Assembly: GCA_000824785.1 (NCBI GenBank) | Contig: CCNB01000012.1 | Location: forward strand, 286,983-350,982 | Direction: 5' to 3' | From: Mesorhizobium plurifarium | Lineage (GTDB): Bacteria > Pseudomonadota > Alphaproteobacteria > Rhizobiales > Rhizobiaceae | Length of the DNA stretch: 64,000 nt | Shown: positions 16,902 to 24,592 of the stretch, piece by piece | How the letters are laid out: each line of letters opens with the position of its first letter | Numbering within the stretch: the stretch's first letter is position 1 | Position numbers and translations under genes: made by a program | The notes under the pieces: generated by a model | Seen by the model: the letters and a program-made list of their open reading frames with translations, nothing else | The model's database searches: none | Told to the model about the DNA's origin: nothing

Positions 16902-18215
16902 TCAAGCGGCCGCCCGTGCAGTCTGCGGCTGCCGGCCGATTACGGCGTAAGCGATGCCGCCAGCCAGCATGGCGCTGATGGCCGTGGAAAAATGCGGGGC
17001 GTAGAATTCGACAATCAGCGCCACGGCCGATCCGATTGCCCAGGCGATGAAAGCGGTTGGCCGCCAGTCTTCGCCGATCTCCGCATTCCTGCGGTAGAGA
17101 TATTGGTCGACAAGCACGATGGCGCCGATCGGCGGCACCACAACACCGAGCAGCGACAGCCACTGAATGAAGAAGGCCCACACATTGCCGGCGGCAACCA
17201 CGATGCCGATGATGCCGAGGACCACCGCCATGATCCGCATGCGCGTGCCCAGGATCCGTGACCAGCCGGTGGCCGAGTTGTAGAGGCAGTGCGCGCAGAC
17301 CGAGCCGAGATTGCAATAGAGGAAGAGGAAGGCGAGCGCCCCGAGCCAACCGATCTGCTTGCCGTTCATGTAGCCGAACATGTTGTCGGTGCCGAACGGG
17401 TTTGCGTTCGGCACGGCCAGCGCCGCGGTCATCACCCCGCCGGCCAGCATCGCGAGAAGATTTGCGAATGGAAACGCCGAGAAGGTAGCGACCACTGAAC
17501 TGCGCGCATCCTTCGCCCAACGGTTGAAGTCGGCGGTGACCGTGCCGGCATCGATGAAGAGCGCAATGACCACGGTCAGGCCGATGCCCATCGTCATGGT
17601 CGCGGCGCCGTTGTTCCCGGGATAGTTGAAAATTGCGTTCCATCCGGACGTCGAGGCGGCATCGAGCGCTACCCATCCGCCGAGGATGACGAAAAGCGGC
17701 ACAGAAACCAGGCCGATGAGGTGGAGGCCACGCACACCGATAAAGGTGATGCCGATATAGAGCAGGCCGGCCACGATGGTCATGGCGACGTAGTTCAGGC
17801 CATAGGCAGAGCTTATAAGGGCGCCAGTTATCCCGGTTTGGACCGCATACCACCCCAGCAGCAGCGTCGACAGCAGGCCGGACGCGAAGACATAGCCCTT
17901 CTTGCCGAAGACGATTGAAGCCAGAAGGGCGAAGTTCATGCCGCGCCGCGTCCCCAGAAGGCCGAGCGCGCCGACGTAAGCGAACATGATGAGGTTGCCG
18001 ATCCCCATCGCCCAGAGCGCGTTGCGGAACCCCATGCCGAGCACAAGGATGGATCCGGTCATCGCTCCTGTAATGATCATCGGGAACCCGATCCAGACGG
18101 TCGTCACCGAAAACGTGCTCCGCCTGGCGGAAATGGGAACGGGTTCGTGCTCGTATTCTTCGCCAAGGACGTGGTCGACTTCATCGAGCGTATCGATGTC
18201 CGTGGTCTTCGTCAT
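16902..18215 (-). CDS. NCS1-family permease (cytosine/purine/allantoin type, CodB-like)
   Basis: 437 residues with about twelve membrane segments and a hydrophilic acidic N-terminus (LGEEYEHEPVP). NCS1 features include PMIITGAMTGS in helix 1 and the FIDAGTVTADFNRWAKDARSS loop. NCS1 carriers bring in nucleobases, hydantoins or allantoin with Na+ or H+. ATG 18215 has AGGAGGG six bases upstream; the longer open frame upstream has no family similarity. A long leader with two hairpins and a terminator-like stem (18432-18527) precedes it, resembling the amide-operon leader. The substrate may be an amide- or nucleobase-like nitrogen source. Confidence 0.87.
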   Translation of the reverse strand: MTKTTDIDTLDEVDHVLGEEYEHEPVPISARRSTFSVTTVWIGFPMIITGAMTGSILVLGMGFRNALWAMGIGNLIMFAYVGALGLLGTRRGMNFALLASIVFGKKGYVFASGLLSTLLLGWYAVQTGITGALISSAYGLNYVAMTIVAGLLYIGITFIGVRGLHLIGLVSVPLFVILGGWVALDAASTSGWNAIFNYPGNNGAATMTMGIGLTVVIALFIDAGTVTADFNRWAKDARSSVVATFSAFPFANLLAMLAGGVMTAALAVPNANPFGTDNMFGYMNGKQIGWLGALAFLFLYCNLGSVCAHCLYNSATGWSRILGTRMRIMAVVLGIIGIVVAAGNVWAFFIQWLSLLGVVVPPIGAIVLVDQYLYRRNAEIGEDWRPTAFIAWAIGSAVALIVEFYAPHFSTAISAMLAGGIAYAVIGRQPQTARAAA

Positions 18216-18431
18216 TGCACCCTCCTGGGTCAATCGCGTTGCGTGACGGCCCGTCTTGCGATTGGACGCCCTTGTCCGAGCCCGCGTTTTCCTCGGTGGA
18301 AGTGCTGTCGGCCATGAATTTGTCTGGATGCCTGTCGCGGCGGCTTTTTTGCCTTTTTCCGCGCCTATCCTCGCCTTCCGGCCGACCGGCGCCTGTTCCC
18401 CTTGGCTTCTCGGTCGGTATCGCACAAACGA

Positions 18432-18475
18432 CAAAGGCCCCCCGATGGCTCCTGGAGCGGAGTCAAAGGGAGGCC
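18432..18475 (-). terminator. Terminator-like hairpin in the NCS1 permease leader
   Basis: Minus strand: GGCCTCC pairs with GGGGGGCC (one T-G pair), an inner CTCC/GGAG helix, then TTTGTCGTTTG. The T-run is broken, so termination strength is uncertain. It sits about 215 bases before the permease start and directly after two small hairpins. Confidence 0.6.
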
Positions 18476-18494
18476 CTTTTGCCTTGATCTGAAT

Positions 18495-18527
18495 GGTGGC
18501 CCCGTTGCCACCTACCTGCTTAGCAGG
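18495..18527 (-). promoter_or_regulatory. Candidate ANTAR (AmiR) RNA target before NCS1 permease
   Basis: Two back-to-back hairpins on the minus strand: CCTGC-TAA-GCAGG (18515-18527), then GGTGGC-AACGGG-GCCACC (18495-18512). The second has a hexaloop with A at position 1 and G at position 4, the pattern described for ANTAR targets; the first has only a three-base loop. The order hairpin, hairpin, terminator repeats that of the amide-operon leader. Confidence 0.5.
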
Positions 18528-18858
18528 CAACACAAACCTACATGCAAGGTGGAACCGAGTCAAACAAGCATGTTCAAGGCGCTGCTGGTTTCGACCTGTT
18601 GCGCGCCGCGCGCGGCTCCCGGGACCCGATCGCCTCCAGGACGAAGTCACAGCCGGATCCATCCGGCGTGATCGACGTGCCGTTGCCGGTTGGCGATGAC
18701 GGAGAATCGGAGAAATATCCGAGCTGCGGTTCCATCTCGAAATTGAACTGCCAGCCGATCGCCGATCCCAGCGGCAGGCTGCGCTGGCTGAGCGTCCGGC
18801 CCCCTGGAAGCTGTTGTCGTTGCGCGCGATGCGAAAGCGCCCGTCCACAGTGCACCTG
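18528..18858. other. Intergenic stretch upstream of the permease leader
   Basis: About 330 bases between the LivF-type gene stop (18859, -) and the leader hairpins. It should hold the permease promoter on the minus strand, but I cannot place it with confidence. A 93-codon open frame (18855 to 18574, -) has no recognisable domain and no good ribosome-binding site, so it is not called as a gene. Confidence 0.4.
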
Positions 18859-19572
18859 TCAGGCAGGTACAGCGCTTTCGGCTCCACCGAGATAAAGCCG
18901 ATGCAGTTCGTCCGGCGATTGCCGCAGCCTCGCGCAGTCACCGTCATGGACGACGCGGCCGCGGCGCATGACATAGGCGCGGTTGCCGATCGAGAGCGCG
19001 AGCGCCGCGAATTGCTCGACCAGCACGACGGCCAGGCCGTCATCGGCGAGCTTGCGCACCGCCGTCATCAGACGCGTGACGATGACCGGAGCGAGACCGG
19101 CGGACATCTCGTCGATCAGCAAGACTTTCGGGCGGGTGAGAAGCGCCCGCGCGATGACCAGCATCTGCTGCTCGCCGCCGGACAGCAGGCTCGCCTTCAC
19201 CGCGCGACGCTGCACCAGCTCGGGGAACAACGCATAGGCTTCCGCGATGTCGGCGCCCGGATGCAGGCTGACGCGCAAATTCTCTTCCGTCGTCAGCTGA
19301 CGGAAGACGGTGCGGCCCTGCTCGACATGGGCGAGGCCTTCGCGCGATCGGGCGCCGGGCCGTGCCTTCTGCAATTCGCGGCCGTCGATGGCGATGGTGC
19401 CGCCGGCGACCGGGATGATGCCCGAAAGGCCTTCGAGCAGGGTCGTCTTGCCGGCGCCATTGGCGCCGAGCACCACGCTGATCGCGCCGCTCTCCGCGAC
19501 AAGATCGACCGAGGTGACGACCGGCAATTCGGCGCGGTTGATCGACAGGTTGGAAACGACGAGCCTGCTCAT
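18859..19572 (-). CDS. Branched-chain-type ABC transporter ATP-binding protein LivF
   Basis: 237 residues. Walker A GANGAGKTT, signature LLSGGEQQM, Walker B VLLIDEMSAGL (Met where most have Pro). The stop of the LivM-LivG fusion overlaps its start (ATGA), so it is the last gene of this transporter operon. It works with the ATPase half of the fusion. The substrate is unknown; the linked amidohydrolase, SDR and aminotransferase genes suggest a nitrogenous or amino-acid-like compound. Confidence 0.9.
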   Translation of the reverse strand: MSRLVVSNLSINRAELPVVTSVDLVAESGAISVVLGANGAGKTTLLEGLSGIIPVAGGTIAIDGRELQKARPGARSREGLAHVEQGRTVFRQLTTEENLRVSLHPGADIAEAYALFPELVQRRAVKASLLSGGEQQMLVIARALLTRPKVLLIDEMSAGLAPVIVTRLMTAVRKLADDGLAVVLVEQFAALALSIGNRAYVMRRGRVVHDGDCARLRQSPDELHRLYLGGAESAVPA

Positions 19573-21287
19573 GCCGCCACGCTCTCTTCCTCGATGCCGA
19601 GATAGGCTTTCTTCACCGCCCGGTCGCTGAGCACCTTGGCCGGCGGGCCGGATGCGATGACCTGGCCGAAGTCGAGCACGGTGACCTCCGAACAGACGGC
19701 ACGCACAAGGTCCATGTCATGCTCGACCAGAAGCACCGCCGAGCCGAACAGCTTTGGGATCTCGGCGATCCGCTGGCCGAGCCGCAGCGTCTCCTCGTGC
19801 GACTGGCCGGCGGCGGGCTCGTCGAGCAGCACGACGGCCGGGCGGGCCGCGACAACGCCGGCGACATCGAGCAGACGCCTGGTGCCGGCATCGACCGAAG
19901 CCACAAGCGTGTCGGGATGCGGACAGTCGAGCCAGTCGAGCACCGCTTTGGTCTCATTCGCCGACAGGCCCCTGGCCGCCAAGGCCAGATAACCGCCTAC
20001 GGTGAGCTCCGGCGCGATACGGTTGGTCTGCCAGCTGCGGCGCACGCCCTCGCGGGCACGCAGATGCGCCGGCACGCCTTCGAGCGGCTTGCCGCCCAGC
20101 CGCACACTGCCCTGATAGGACGACAGGAAGCCGGCGACCGCGTCGATGAAAGTCGACTTGCCGGCGCCGTTCGGGCCGATCAGCCCGGCCACCGTGCCGG
20201 CGGCAACGCTCAGGCTGACGTTGTTCAGCGCGACGACGCTGCCGTAGCGAACGGTGAGCCCCTCGATGCTAAGCGCAGGTCCGGCGGCGCGCTCGATTGG
20301 TCCCGGCAATTCCGAGGCGGACGCGACGGCGGCTTTTGGCGCGCCGGCCGGCAACAGCTTGCGGAACTGGCGCCGGAAGGTCTCGCTCATCGTCTCGCCG
20401 GTCGACAGCGCCTGCGCGGCGCCGATGGCGAACAGCACGTTGCCGATGTCCTGCGGCCAGTCGAGACGGCGCAGGATTTCCGGGAACATCACGACGAGCA
20501 GGCCGCCAATGATCGCGCCCTCGGCGAAATGCGCGCCGGTCATCACCGACACCGCATAGAGCGAGAGCGACTGCATCATGCTGAAATTCTCGGCGACCAG
20601 CGTGCCGAGATAGCCGGCGAGCAGGCCGCCGGAAATGCCGGCGACGAAGGCGCTCAGCGCAAAAGCCGACAGCTTGGCGGTGGCGATGCTGACGCCGTGA
20701 GCGGCTGCGGCGCGCTCCGAGTGACGCACGGCCAGCCAGGATGCGCCGAGCCGCGAGCGGCTGACGAATTCGAGTGAAACCGCGATCGCCACATAGAACA
20801 GCAGCGCGAAGACGAAATAACCCTCGTCGCTGTCGAACAGTTCCGGCCGCGGCACCTGCAGGAAGTCGGTCTGGCCGGGATACGTCATGGTGGCGAGGAT
20901 AGTGTCGAACGCGGTGGCAAAGGAGAGCGTGACGATGGCGAGATTGATGCCGCGCAGCCTGAGCGCCGGCAGGCCGATGGCGATGCCGAACGGCACGGCC
21001 GCAAGGCCGCCGATCAGGATCCATGCAACGAGGCCGCCCGGCGCCTCGGCGAGGTTGAGATAGCCGACCGTCCAGGCGCCGACGCCGGCGAAGGACATCT
21101 GGCAGAGCGCGATCATGCCGGTGCGGCCGGCGACAAGGCCGAGGCTCTGCAGCGCGACGCCGGTGATCAGCACCGAGGTTGCAAGGAACACCCAATAGGA
21201 GGGCAGCAGGCCGGCATAGGCGACGCCGCCGGCGACGAGCGCGACGACGATAAGAATCAAAGAGGCCCGGAGACTAGCGCGCTTCAT
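19569..21287 (-). CDS. LivM-LivG fusion: ABC permease joined to ATP-binding protein
   Basis: 572 residues. Residues ~1-325 are a LivM-type permease with about nine membrane segments. After a linker of ~35 residues rich in Ala and Pro, residues ~340-572 are a LivG ATPase with Walker A GPNGAGKST, Walker B VVLLDEPAAGQ and LLVEHDMDLV. The signature helix is degenerate (GTRRLLDVAG instead of LSGGQ), common in LivG-like subunits. ATG 21287 overlaps the LivH-like stop by 14 bases. Permease-ATPase fusions occur in this transporter family but are less common than separate genes; the linker shows no stop or frameshift. Confidence 0.88.
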   Translation of the reverse strand: MKRASLRASLILIVVALVAGGVAYAGLLPSYWVFLATSVLITGVALQSLGLVAGRTGMIALCQMSFAGVGAWTVGYLNLAEAPGGLVAWILIGGLAAVPFGIAIGLPALRLRGINLAIVTLSFATAFDTILATMTYPGQTDFLQVPRPELFDSDEGYFVFALLFYVAIAVSLEFVSRSRLGASWLAVRHSERAAAAHGVSIATAKLSAFALSAFVAGISGGLLAGYLGTLVAENFSMMQSLSLYAVSVMTGAHFAEGAIIGGLLVVMFPEILRRLDWPQDIGNVLFAIGAAQALSTGETMSETFRRQFRKLLPAGAPKAAVASASELPGPIERAAGPALSIEGLTVRYGSVVALNNVSLSVAAGTVAGLIGPNGAGKSTFIDAVAGFLSSYQGSVRLGGKPLEGVPAHLRAREGVRRSWQTNRIAPELTVGGYLALAARGLSANETKAVLDWLDCPHPDTLVASVDAGTRRLLDVAGVVAARPAVVLLDEPAAGQSHEETLRLGQRIAEIPKLFGSAVLLVEHDMDLVRAVCSEVTVLDFGQVIASGPPAKVLSDRAVKKAYLGIEEESVAA

Positions 21288-22143
21288 CCCAGCGGGCCTC
21301 CCGCTGCGACCAGAGGAGAACGGCAAGCACCACCAGGAACGGGATGGCGCTGCGATACTGGCTGACGCTGTCGATGGAGCTTGCCAGTCCTTCGACGATG
21401 CCGAGCGCGATACCGCCGGCCAACGTCCACCAGAAGCTGCGGAAGACGCCGATGAGCGCCGCGGCCAGCGCTGGCACGACAAGCAGGCTGAGCGTCATGA
21501 AGTTCGGTGAGCGCTGCGGCGCGATGATCATCAATGCGAAAGTCGTGAAGGCGCCTGTCATGCCCCACACCAGCAGCGACAAAAGCTGCACGCGCACGCC
21601 GAGCAATTCGGCTGCCATCGGCCGGTCGGCCAGCGCGCGCAGATTGAGGCCGATCTTGGTCCGGTTGAGAAAGAGATCGGAGAGGATGGTGAACAGCACG
21701 GCCAGCCCGATGGTGAGCACCGAGGCGATGGTCACCTCGACACCGGCGAGACGGAAAGCCGAGCCCGGGAACAGCTCCGGCATGTTGTGCGGATGCTGGC
21801 CGCCGGTGAGGCGCAGCCCGACGGCGATCAGGCCGACGAGCAACGCCACCGTCACCGCCGCCTTGGTCGAAGCGCTCGCCTCGCCGAACCATCTGGTCAT
21901 GACATAGCCGACCGCGACGCCGGTCGCCGTGCCGGCCGCTATCCCCGCCAGCACCGAGGGCCAGATTGGAAAGCCGGCCTCGAACAGCGCGATCAGCACG
22001 AAGGTGCCGGCGGTGCCGATCGCCGCCCCGGTAAAGTTCACCACGGCGACGAGCCGGTAGGTGAAGACGGCGCAGACGCCGAGCAGGGCATACGTGCCCC
22101 CGGCCGTCAGTCCCGCCACGGCGGATGTGAGCAATGCGTTCAT
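21274..22143 (-). CDS. Branched-chain-type ABC transporter permease LivH
   Basis: 289 residues with about eight membrane segments. The family motif is changed: VVNFTGAAIGTAGTF replaces the usual NFAHG-EF loop. C-terminal VLLWSQREARWDEAR. ATG 22143 has GGGAAAAG upstream. It pairs with the LivM half of the next gene to form the membrane channel. Confidence 0.87.
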   Translation of the reverse strand: MNALLTSAVAGLTAGGTYALLGVCAVFTYRLVAVVNFTGAAIGTAGTFVLIALFEAGFPIWPSVLAGIAAGTATGVAVGYVMTRWFGEASASTKAAVTVALLVGLIAVGLRLTGGQHPHNMPELFPGSAFRLAGVEVTIASVLTIGLAVLFTILSDLFLNRTKIGLNLRALADRPMAAELLGVRVQLLSLLVWGMTGAFTTFALMIIAPQRSPNFMTLSLLVVPALAAALIGVFRSFWWTLAGGIALGIVEGLASSIDSVSQYRSAIPFLVVLAVLLWSQREARWDEAR

Positions 22144-22220
22144 CTTTTCCCAATCTGGAAGTAGGGCCGGCATCGGCCCGAATATCTGTCGAGGTCGGCG
22201 CCGCCCCTCATGCCCGACAT

Positions 22221-22241
22221 TTCTCCCGTGAGCGGGGAGAA
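22221..22241. repeat. Intergenic palindrome after binding-protein gene
   Basis: TTCTCCC-gtgagc-GGGGAGAA palindrome with flanking CCCCTCATGCCCGACA. It resembles palindromic intergenic repeats (RIME-like) common in Rhizobiales. It lies between the binding-protein stop and the LivH start, so it may also act as a 3' stem-loop. Only one copy is in this window. Confidence 0.5.
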
Positions 22242-22282
22242 GAGGCCGGTCACGAGAGACAGCGCCGACACCCGGGAGGACC

Positions 22283-23467
22283 TCATTTGGCCTGCGGCAG
22301 CACGACCCAGTCCGGCGTCTCGACCTTCCAGGCGCCGGCCTCGAGCTTCATCACCTTGGTGGCCTGCATCGGCGAATGCGTCTTCGCCTTGCCGAAGACG
22401 TAAGGCGAGCCGGCGAGCGGGTTGGTGAGCGGTTGCATGTCGTGCAATGCCTTGGCGACGCTTTCGCGCGTGACCTCGCCGTCGATCGAGGCGACCACCT
22501 TGAGGAACAACTCTGCGGCGAGATAGCCGCCCTGCGAGAAGGCGGTGAGCGGCCGGTTCGCCTTCTGCATGTCGGCAATCCATTGCGCATTGGCCGCCGA
22601 ATTCTTCTCGGTATAGGGCTCCCATTCGGTGCCGACATAGATCGGCTGCTTGGTGTCGGCCAGCGCCTTGGCGACTTGCTCGGTGTAGCCAGGCGCCAGG
22701 AACAGCCAGTTGATGCCGGTGATCTTCTGCGCATCGACGGTCTTGATCAGCTGCACCACCTGCGGCTCGACCTGGTTGGTCAGAACCGCGTCGCAGCCGG
22801 CGTCGCGCGCCTTGATGACATAGGGCGTGAGATCGCCCTGGAAGGGCAGCGTCAGATCGAGGAGATGGATCTTCTGGCCGCTGATCTTCTCCCAGTTCTC
22901 GATCGCCTTCTTGTAGGCCTCCTGGGTGCCGCCGATGATGATGAAGAAGGCGCAGAGCTTCTTCGTCTTCAGCTCATTGGTGGCGTAATAGGCCATGGCC
23001 GTCGACAGCGTGTACGGGCCGACATTGACGGGCGCGACATTGGGCGAGGAGAAGCAGGCGGCGTCGACGCCGAGACCCTGCACCGAAAGGATCTTCTTGC
23101 GGCTGTAGGTGGCGGAGTTGACGGCGCAGTCGAGCAGGGAGGCGGAGCCGACCAGGGCGACCGCTTCCTTGTTGTCGATCAGGTCGCGCGCGGCTTGTGC
23201 CGCGACCGCCGGATCGGCCTTGTCGTCGGCGATCGTGTAGTCGATCTTGCAACCATTGATGCCGCCGGCCGCATTGACGGCGTCGAAGGCGGCTTGCGTC
23301 GCCTTGGGCACTTCCGAGAAATCGGCCGGACCGGTGACGGTCGAGACGGCGCCGACCTTGATGGCGCCGTCCTTGCAGGTAGGGCCGGCGGCGGACGCCG
23401 TGCCGGCCATGGCGACAAGGCCGATGCCGGCAAATGCCGCTGCGATTATTCTCGATTTCCAGTGCAT
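22283..23467 (-). CDS. Branched-chain-type ABC transporter substrate-binding protein
   Basis: 394 residues. A Sec signal peptide (KSRIIAAAFAGIGLVAMAG, cleavage near ASA-AGP) leads into a Peripla_BP_6 fold: IKVGAVSTVTGPADFSEV, AVNAAGGINGCKI. Six or more cysteines in the mature protein may form disulfides. ATG 23467 is preferred because GGGAGA lies six bases upstream; ATG 23473 overlaps that site. It is the first gene of the transporter and is cotranscribed after the COG0523 GTPase and amidohydrolase. Ligand unknown. Confidence 0.9.
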   Translation of the reverse strand: MHWKSRIIAAAFAGIGLVAMAGTASAAGPTCKDGAIKVGAVSTVTGPADFSEVPKATQAAFDAVNAAGGINGCKIDYTIADDKADPAVAAQAARDLIDNKEAVALVGSASLLDCAVNSATYSRKKILSVQGLGVDAACFSSPNVAPVNVGPYTLSTAMAYYATNELKTKKLCAFFIIIGGTQEAYKKAIENWEKISGQKIHLLDLTLPFQGDLTPYVIKARDAGCDAVLTNQVEPQVVQLIKTVDAQKITGINWLFLAPGYTEQVAKALADTKQPIYVGTEWEPYTEKNSAANAQWIADMQKANRPLTAFSQGGYLAAELFLKVVASIDGEVTRESVAKALHDMQPLTNPLAGSPYVFGKAKTHSPMQATKVMKLEAGAWKVETPDWVVLPQAK

Positions 23468-23503
23468 GTTCATTCTCCCATTTTTGTCGTGCGTTGTTCG
23501 GTT

Positions 23504-24592
23504 TCAGGCGGCGGCGAGCGTGGGCGAAACGATGCTGGCGGCATCGATCGCCGCGAACTTCACCAGCGTGCGGGCGATGGTCTCACGCTCGATGTCGCGG
23601 ACGATGAACACCAGCCGGGTGCGCCGGTCCGCGGACGGCCAGCGATCGAGCCGCGCCGGCGGATGGAAGACGTGCTGCACGCCATGCAGCACAAGCGGCC
23701 GCTCGGGATCGTCGATTGTGCGCACGATGCCCTTGAAGCGCAGCAGGTCCTCGCCCTTCAGCGCCGCGACGTAGTCCAGCCAGCGGGCGAAAGCGTCCCA
23801 CTTGACCGGCTTGTCGATAATGAAGCTGAAGGACTGGATGCCGTGGTGCGCATCGTGATGATGATCGTGACCATGGCGGCAATCAGGTCCGCATCCATGG
23901 TCGTGGTGACCAGCCGCTTCGACCCGCATCGCGATGCGGGTCGCGTCCGCCGCAGCATCAGCGGGCAGGCTCGCCAGCAGTTCGAGTTCGACTTCGCCAT
24001 TGCGGGCGACGGTTTGCTCGACGGCTGGCGCCAGATGCTCAAGCCGATGCCGAAGATCGCGGAACGCATTGTCGGAAACCAGATCGGTCTTGGTGATCAG
24101 CAGCCGGTCAGCGACGGCGACCTGCTTGGCGGCTTCCGGGTGGCGGCGAATCGTGGCCGCGCCATTCACCGCATCGACGGCGGTGACGACACCGCCGATG
24201 CGAAAGCGGGTCATGAGCTCGGCTTCGGCCATCAGCGTGTGCAGGATCGGCGCCGGATCGGCGAGGCCGGTCGTTTCAATGATCACCTGAGAAAGCGGCG
24301 GCGTTTCGCCGGCCTGGCTCTTGCGGTCGAGCTCCTTCAGCGTGGCGACCAGATCGCCGCGCACCGTGCAGCAGACACAGCCATTGTCGAGGAGCGTGAA
24401 CTGTTCTTCGCTGGCCTCGATCAGCAGATGGTCGAGCCCGACGGCGCCGAATTCGTTGACGATGACGGCGGCGCCTGCCAGCGACGGCCTGCGCAGCAGG
24501 CGGTTGAGCACCGTCGTCTTGCCGCTGCCCAGGAAGCCGGTGAGCACCGTCACCGGGACCCTCGGGTCGCTTGCGCGATCAGGCGCGCTCAT
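23504..24592 (-). CDS. COG0523 (CobW/ZNG1-type) GTP-binding metallochaperone
   Basis: 362 residues. G1 motif TGFLGSGKTT near residue 20, the metal-binding GCVCCTV (CxCC) near 72, IIETTGLADP as switch/G3 and LITKTDLV as G4. A His-rich linker (HHDHGCGPDCRHGHDHHH) around residue 230 can store zinc or a similar metal, and a CobW C-terminal domain follows. COG0523 proteins deliver metal to client enzymes with GTP hydrolysis. It overlaps the upstream amidohydrolase gene by 14 bases, which makes that metalloenzyme a natural client. ATG 24592 has GGGAGGG upstream. Confidence 0.88.
   Translation of the reverse strand: MSAPDRASDPRVPVTVLTGFLGSGKTTVLNRLLRRPSLAGAAVIVNEFGAVGLDHLLIEASEEQFTLLDNGCVCCTVRGDLVATLKELDRKSQAGETPPLSQVIIETTGLADPAPILHTLMAEAELMTRFRIGGVVTAVDAVNGAATIRRHPEAAKQVAVADRLLITKTDLVSDNAFRDLRHRLEHLAPAVEQTVARNGEVELELLASLPADAAADATRIAMRVEAAGHHDHGCGPDCRHGHDHHHDAHHGIQSFSFIIDKPVKWDAFARWLDYVAALKGEDLLRFKGIVRTIDDPERPLVLHGVQHVFHPPARLDRWPSADRRTRLVFIVRDIERETIARTLVKFAAIDAASIVSPTLAAA

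Noticed and set aside
18216..18431. Small minus-strand frame overlapping the permease start
   Set aside because: It starts near 18316 and overlaps the permease ribosome-binding site; no family likeness. A leader peptide is possible but unsupported.
18574..18855. 93-codon minus-strand frame between the LivF-type gene and the permease leader
   Set aside because: No recognisable domain, poor start context, and it ends next to a probable RNA leader. Left as intergenic.
22221..22241. Palindrome considered as a CRISPR repeat
   Set aside because: Single copy with no spaced array; it fits a rhizobial intergenic palindrome better.
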